Below, piece after piece: positions 57,713 through 64,000 of a stretch of 64,000 nucleotides of DNA. Where the stretch lies: positions 25,773-89,772 of the forward strand of contig NW_026971268.1 of the NCBI RefSeq assembly GCF_963678635.1. Reading direction: 5' to 3'. The notes under the pieces were generated by a model. It was given only the letters and a program-made list of their open reading frames with translations. It did no database searches and had not been told where the DNA came from. A program made the translations under genes and the position numbers. This stretch comes from Symsagittifera roscoffensis (lineage: Eukaryota; Xenacoelomorpha; Acoela; Convolutidae). How positions within the stretch are numbered: position 1 is the first letter of the stretch; every line of letters starts with the position of its first letter.

Positions 57713-58707
57713 TTATCTATTTCACAGTTGTGTAAAACGATGGTTTGTTTGTTTCCTAGATTTTTAAATGACATAAGGTTTAGGATGACGGATGCAAAAA
57801 GTTGTTAGATGATTTCTATTTTCTTAAATTGTTAGTCCTTACGATTTTTTGGTTAGCTTAACCTGGGTCTATTTGTTCAGGGTTGGAGAGAAAAGTATAT
57901 CGATTCCGAAGAATGATTTTTACTTTCTCGTGGCTAGTATAAGTTAAGGTGTTAACTTACTTAATCTTACTTAAGGGTAGTGATTGTGTTCAAGGGTTGG
58001 AGAATAGTAAATCGATCCACAAGGTTCAGGTATAATTAGAACGCGAGTAGTTCGTTAGATACTATTTTAAACTTACTAAGTCTAAGATTTATCCTGGGTC
58101 TGGTAAGAGGAGGGTTCAAGTGAAGGATGAATAACCGAAGTTCTTCACTGTTTATCCTAATTTGAATGATTAGTTTTGATCAAAAATTTCTATTAGTCTT
58201 GGGTTTTTTGAAAGGGTTGGATAGTGAATCGACGTTTGAGGTCGTTAGACACTAGCTAAGTGGGTGGGGGAGAACAAAATTGTTCTTTTTGATCCAAGGA
58301 TAGGCCTTGATGATCAATTTTTTTTAAAATTTAATTAAATAGAAAATGAATTAAGATCCAAGGATAAGCCTTGATGATCTGATTTTTAAAATTAAGTGAA
58401 TTTAAGTTTAAAATGGTTTAAATTTGTTTAAGAAAAAGATTTAGTTTTTTAAAGATATTAGTGAGCTTATGATTGCTGTTATGTTTTAGGTGATGAAGCT
58501 GGGACAATTGGATGATTTATGATTACTAACAGTTTATTGTCATGCTACTAATTTTTATTTTGATTTTCAATAAATATTTTCCAAACATGTTTTATATAAT
58601 ACTGCAGAATTTTAGGAAAACGATCTGAGATCTTTTTATCAATCGTTATTGTATATTAATAGTTTTGTTTAGCGCCTGAAATGATTATAAAGATTGACTT
58701 CAAGATT

Positions 58708-58941
58708 TTATGTTTGCAAATGAAAATCTAAATTCATTGCTAATAAAATTCTAAATATAAAAGTTTGTGTTGGCTTTTGCCGTACTATCATATAACTATT
58801 TGGTAAGTTTCTAATTTGTCGTATGTCGTCTCTGGTTCGAGGTCTTCTTGCAATTCCGGGTAGTTCTGTTATCGTTCGGAATATTGGCACTGATCTATTG
58901 AGTCGTAGAGACATTTCGATTAAATTATCGTCGTATAACAT
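58708..58941 (-). CDS. 77-aa leader ORF copy (B2), one substitution
   Basis: As 15,172-15,405 but with Ser changed to Ile in DDIRQ(S/I)RN. Confidence 0.3.
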   Translation of the reverse strand: MLYDDNLIEMSLRLNRSVPIFRTITELPGIARRPRTRDDIRQIRNLPNSYMIVRQKPTQTFIFRILLAMNLDFHLQT

Positions 58942-59323
58942 TTTAAAAATGTTTTGTCTAAATTCTAATCTATTTTTGGTTAATTCTAAGCTATTAAGGT
59001 CTTGTTCGAGACTTATGATCGCACCAGATGAGTTATGACCGATGTGGGTAACTCATAGAGTAATTTCGGATAGGGTACACCGTCTGCTCGTCACGCTATC
59101 TTATTTTCGGCCGGATAGATTCGTGCAACTTCTTAGTCTAATACCGATCCTAATCTTACTCTTATACTATCTAGTCTCAGGTTGTTTAACTAGTCTCTGC
59201 TAGGCTCAATAGATCTAGGGTATACTGGTTTATTGCGGCTGCTGAAGTTCCTTTGGAGAGGCAACTAAATTCTAAGTTAAATTCAAATCTCTCTGGTGCT
59301 GAAATTACAAGTAATTTCAGCAC

Positions 59324-62300
59324 TTACAAATAAGTGGGTTGTTAGTTAGATGGATCATGATTGGTTAATATTAAATACTTTACAGTGGTAAAATATCTAA
59401 TTTATCCAATCATAAAATGTAGTTTAGATCAGGTTCCACTGATGCAAGAGCAGTCTTGCACAGTATAAATTTTTCTGCAATGATTGGTAATTTTGATAGC
59501 TAAAACCGGTCTGTATACGCTGGTCTGACCACCCCAAGTTAGACTAATTAGCAATTTGAAATAAGTTGCAATTGAGAGGAGTATCTGCACTCCAGAAAAA
59601 GGCCACCTACTCAGCAAGCCCGAAACTGACTGCCGGGTTTATTTGATAGTGGGTTCAAAACAATTATTAAGTTAACTTGGTGAAAGCAGCAACTAAATTT
59701 GTTAGTAGTAGAAGCAAATCCTGGCGCGCCCATAGTTTTTCCAAAGATAAGTCAAACCTTCTATATGCCACATTGATTATTTTATAGACATGAACGCTTA
59801 CTCGTATATCAAAAAAAGTTACATGAAGTTGAACCAAAGCATTATAACCAACCAGCCATTTCGATCGTCAACTTACAAGAAAAAGTAATTCGCGAAAACA
59901 TTTGATGGAACTTTTTCACTTTTACAGTTTCTAAACCTAATAAAAAGATTCAGAAATAAAATCACAGAGGCAGAGGTGGTTCTTGGATTTTCTATAGGCA
60001 GGGATTGTTGATGATCAAAGAGAGTTTCTGAAGTCTCCCAACAAACTGTAAGGACCGAATTGAGCCAGTATTGTGTATTAAATGATGAAAACAAACCGAG
60101 GAGCACTTGGCAGAAATTTTGTTTGGCGGGAAATGAAGATCATAAAACAATACCAAAAGTTTGGGTGAGCTTCCAACACCAACTCAGCTACCATTAAGCC
60201 CGTGTCCCTTCACTGCGGTTCGGAAATTTGATATTGGTAAAAGAAACTCTATTTTGTGTTTTCTTCTGTGAACCATTTATGCGCTTCTATGGAAACTTGT
60301 TTCCAAAATATTTTTCATCATTTATGCTTTTCTGCTTTTAAGTTTTAATTAATTGAATTTATTCAACACTTTAATCAATCTTGCCTTTATTCTGCAAATG
60401 TATTCTGAAAAGATAATTATCTATTAAATATATAGTTTACATGAAAACAAAACCGCTCATATCTGTTCGAAGTGCTAGATGTTCCCACTGCTTATTAGGG
60501 TATAGAAAAAAAACTAACAAACATAATCTAAACTTCGAAATATTACAAATTATAAACAAATTTAATTTTTTTTTCTAAGAAAAAAATCATCTTTTACGCT
60601 ATGTTAAGAATAAAGTGATGAAGGTATGCCATCACCCTTTTAAACGTCCAACTAGCTTGCTTCAACAATTTTCTCAGCCGGACAATTCGCCGCTTTAGCA
60701 CAAGGTATATCTCTCGTGAATTCTTCCAAATTAGCTAAATAACTTCACAAATCGGATTGCGTTCTGTGCGTTTACTTTTGATTTGTTTTTTTTTATTGTG
60801 AGTGAGTGAGAGCGATCACTTATAAATCATAACTAATTGCGATCACTTATAAATCATAACTGTAAGTTGTTCCTGTCTAAAAACTACAACTACTGAAATT
60901 TGGCATTGGGCTGGTGATGGGAATTAAAAAAGATTAATAGCATCCCTAATAGAAAAAAATTGGATCAATTATTTGTCTAGAAAACCAAATTAAATCGATT
61001 TAGATGAGATTTTCCAATTCACTAAAATCCATCCAAATCTCACTAAAATCCGTTTAAGTCCATTTCCTTAAAAAGACCGACGAGCAGATCAATTTTATTG
61101 TCTAAAATTTGTTTCAAATCATTAAGCAGGAATCTATATAACAAATCAAGTAAATGTTCAATATAAATCAGATTTCGAGTTCGAAAACATGCAAATAAAT
61201 TGTAGAAAATCATCAATGTAAATAAGATTTTAACTAAAAAGCTAATGTAACGAATGAAAAAATTGCTCGATAAAAATCAGTTTTGAGCTCACAAATGTTC
61301 TATAAAATTCTGGAAAAAGATAAATTTAGGCCAAATTTTGGGCAAAATACTATCTAACATACTAGAAAGTATTCGATATAAGCAAATGGCAACTTAAGTT
61401 ATTCCAGTTTGAATTGAAACTTGAATTTTTATTTTGTTTTTGGTCTTTAATTTTCTACCAGGTGCTATGGCTGTAGAATTAAAAATGATCGGCAATGAAT
61501 AAATGCAACACAAACACAAAACTGAAATTGGAAAATTTGCCAAAATAAATTTGATTTAAATCGAATTGAACCCGTTTTTAAGCAAAGATTCCCTCTGAAA
61601 CAAAAACAACTTTACCTTAGAAAAAATGGATTTCAGTCGATTTAAAATCAATTTGGATCAATTTGGTTTAGCTGGGACTTAATATCAATTTAAATCGATT
61701 TTCAAGTGATTTAAATCTATTTTTCTATTTTTTAATCAGTCTTCATACTTTTTTCATGCTAAAATAGATCTCAATATATTTTTGTCAGTGCGGGAACCCA
61801 TCTGAACTGTGTTCAATCAATTTCTATGAATGCAAAAAAAGTTTGCTACGTTTTTGAGGAGTTTTGTTACACTAAATGCAAGCAAGGATTCTGATAAAAA
61901 AAAGTATTTTAGAATGCTTGAAATTTATGTGCACAATTTTGAAAACCGGTTTTAATGGCTATCAGTTAAAACAAAAAAGTGTTTTGTGCAAACTTTATGC
62001 AAACTCAAGCAGTAATATTTGGACCTTTTTTTTGAAGGAAAAAAACTAGAAGGCTGGAAAACCAAATTGTGCAAAATCAACATCTCAAACCTTGTTCAAA
62101 GCTAATTGCTCTCTGATTGCATTAAGCAGTTCCGGGATTAGATGATTGGAGTTTGTTGTCCAATGTATTTAACAAAAGATCACTGATCGATCGAACAATG
62201 ACGGCTGAAAAAATTAATGTGCAAATCAGAGCTTTTGTCTTAATTGAACTTACAACATTGATACTTTTGAAGTTTCTGACATTTTCTTGAAAACATAATT

Positions 62301-63619
62301 GTGATCCCAATTGGTTGTTCATCAATATATTCAAATTTGGCAATCCACAAAACTAATGACATTTAACGGTGTCGGTATCAATTTTTGAATTACAATCGTC
62401 AAAATTTTCTTTTTTCGAATCAAGTGACTGACAAAGCAGTTTTTTTGGTACAAATTGGTTTCAGCACAATCCTCTCCGATGCTATTTAAGTATTTTTTGC
62501 GCATTTAAGATAATGTAAGTTTTACTTTAGTTCTCATATGTCAGAACTGTTATGTTGCTCTCGCAACTCTCAATGACAAAAAAATGTTATTATTTACACA
62601 AATTTAACGAAGGAAAAGAACTTATTTTGATAACAAACAATAACTTTAAATCATGGAAAACAGAAGTTTAAATAATGGAATCAATGTTTTTCCGACTATT
62701 TTTTGAAAAAAAAATTCAATTTTATTTTCAAATACTTTTTCTACGCCTTTTTCAAAATTTCTTCAAAGTTCACAACTTTGCAAAAAATTTAACAAAGTTC
62801 CGTACACTTGTTTCTTGAAACTGTTTTTTCTGAAACACAACCAAGCAAAATTGGATTATGTTTAATTGAATCAAAGGTGAGGCCAGCTGTGACTTTTTTC
62901 TTAAAATTCAGCTTGGTTCAATATCGAGCATCCAAGGTTTTTCGAAATGATGAAAAAACCAATAGCTTTTTTGTTTTTCAACTTTTCACAAAAATAGAAA
63001 TTTGCAAGCAAAGTGCTATGAGCATCAGAGTAAAGCAGAAAACGGTTAAATTTGGATTTTTTCATTGTAATGGAAATAAGTTTTGCATGATTTTTAGGAT
63101 TCACGTACATTCACAACCGTTTCGACTTGAAAAGGGTTATTCTAGCAATTTTTTCAACTAAATATATGAAATTTGATTGCCATGTTTGTTCTTGTTTTGG
63201 TCTTCAAGATTGTAGTAAGCTGTTTTGGTAGCCCTTGTTTGAACGTACGTACAGGTTTTGCGCACTCTGTAAAAAAACTAACACAGCAAAAAAGACGTGC
63301 CTGCAGATCTTTGATGCTCTAAGCTCCTCATCTGTCCAGCAAAACTACGCTGATAGCTACTCAGCTACTATTATGTACATATTTTGTACTGTTCATTGGT
63401 TGTCGAGGCTGTTCAAGTCAACTCTTGCATCTAATCTGAGACAATTTGAAAACGACTTAAAAACATTGGACCAAGTTAACATCCCCCCAAAGTCGTTTTT
63501 TGGGAGGATGTTAACTTGGTTCTGAGTTAGTAAGTTCAAAAAGAAAAAAGCGTTTTACATGCAGCATTTTTAATTTGAAAGAACGCTGGGATAGAAGATC
63601 TTAACTTGGTCTATTTAAG

Positions 63620-63697
<78 letters not shown>

Positions 63698-64000
63698 TTT
63701 GGCGAAAGTTTGATAATATTTCAAGTCAATGTAACAAAAGTAATATTTTGAGGATCAAAAACTTCACTATCAACAAATTTCAAATGGTTGATAAATTTTT
63801 CCATTCGTTATCTTTCATAAATTGACAATTCTTGTATATTTATATGCGAACTTGACCATGAATAACACTCAAACAGTTTTTGTTTAATTGCTCCAATTTG
63901 TTTCAAAATAATCAATCATAAATTCAACCGGTGGTTGACCATAATCAATAATATCTTCGGCTCCCTCCACCTCAAACGAGCATCAGTTTAATGGTACAAC
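59324..64000. repeat. Shared non-coding segment, copy 5 (incomplete)
   Basis: No gene seen. It carries some copy 1/3 states and some copy 2/4 states. Truncated by the window end about 240 nt after the (AT) tract and its flank. Confidence 0.85.
63623..63694. repeat. (AT)36 microsatellite
   Basis: 72 nt of pure AT repeat. Confidence 0.95.

Larger units (their letters stand above)
21761..64000. repeat. Dimeric higher-order tandem array (A-B-A-B), period about 21.76 kb
   Basis: Units A (21,761 and 43,524) and B (32,287 and 54,056) alternate. The A-to-A distance is 21,763 bp, and homologous points in the two B units are 21,773 bp apart. All units share about 8.3 kb and differ in a slot filled by module A (retroelement gag region) or module B (2.9 kb unrelated). 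The array continues past the right edge. It joins the full-length element on the left, whose 5' part acts as the first shared copy. Confidence 0.9.
54056..64000. repeat. Array unit B2, cut by window edge
   Basis: Module B (54,056-56,960), a truncated ORF A, leader (57,775-58,707) and shared copy 5. The shared part is a distinct lineage, with private changes (ATAAAGATTG near 58,686, CTAATTTGTCG near 58,812, AACTAACACAGC near 63,277). Confidence 0.9.

Noticed and set aside
13425..64000. Whole array dismissed as an assembly artefact
   Set aside because: Units differ by many small consistent changes and by microsatellite lengths, which simple duplication of one contig would not give. Partial mis-assembly cannot be excluded without reads.
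1..64000. CRISPR, tRNA, rRNA or bacterial operon features
   Set aside because: No short regularly spaced repeats with unique spacers, no cloverleaf and no rRNA-like sequence noticed on either strand.

Overview
The window looks like strongly AT-rich nuclear DNA from a eukaryote, most likely an invertebrate animal. That is an inference from an env-bearing Ty3/gypsy-type retroelement, long (AT)n and (CAA)n microsatellites and large tandem repeats. No host gene, rRNA, tRNA, CRISPR array or bacterial operon was seen.

Positions 1 to about 15,760 hold one long retroelement on the minus strand, with its 5' side on the right and its 3' end beyond the left edge. Read 5' to 3' it has: a leader with degenerate repeats and small open frames (15.5-13.8 kb); an unrecognised 420-residue product (13,797-12,535); bridging open frames; Gag with a CCHC knuckle, protease and reverse transcriptase (12,043-8,456); RNase H (8,455-7,661); integrase with a DD35E triad (7,660-5,549); two tiny membrane proteins (4,956-4,541); a 391-codon frame with no AUG; an envelope-like glycoprotein ectodomain (3,412-1,334); a frame carrying hydrophobic segments (1,341-793); and a Ser/Pro/Asn-rich frame running off the left edge. 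The order PR-RT-RH-IN-env is that of Metaviridae/errantivirus-like elements, but the number of extra frames is unusual. No LTR, primer-binding site or polypurine tract could be recognised.

The pol frame is interrupted by two in-frame stops (TAA in RT, TGA between RH and IN). Five further breaks between adjacent open frames are all in the +1 direction, and four of them lie at runs of seven or eight A. By contrast, the gene boundaries downstream of integrase are -1 overlaps, two of them ATGA stop/start overlaps. This is either a copy decayed by homopolymer growth (or sequencing error) or an element using systematic recoding. The sequence alone does not settle which.

From 13.4 kb to the right edge the window is a large tandem array. 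A shared segment of about 8.3 kb (the first part of the 420-residue ORF, the leader and about 6 kb of apparently non-coding DNA with a 28-bp palindrome, a 22-bp-stem hairpin and an (AT)26-37 run) occurs five times. Between copies, two alternative modules sit in the same slot: module A (a gag fragment, ORF2 and the rest of the 420-residue ORF) and module B (2.9 kb of unrelated DNA with (CAA)n/(CTA)n). The order is full element, A, B, A, B, giving a dimeric higher-order repeat of about 21.76 kb. Shared copies 1 and 3 match each other, as do copies 2 and 4, at most sites compared. Copy 5 is a distinct lineage.
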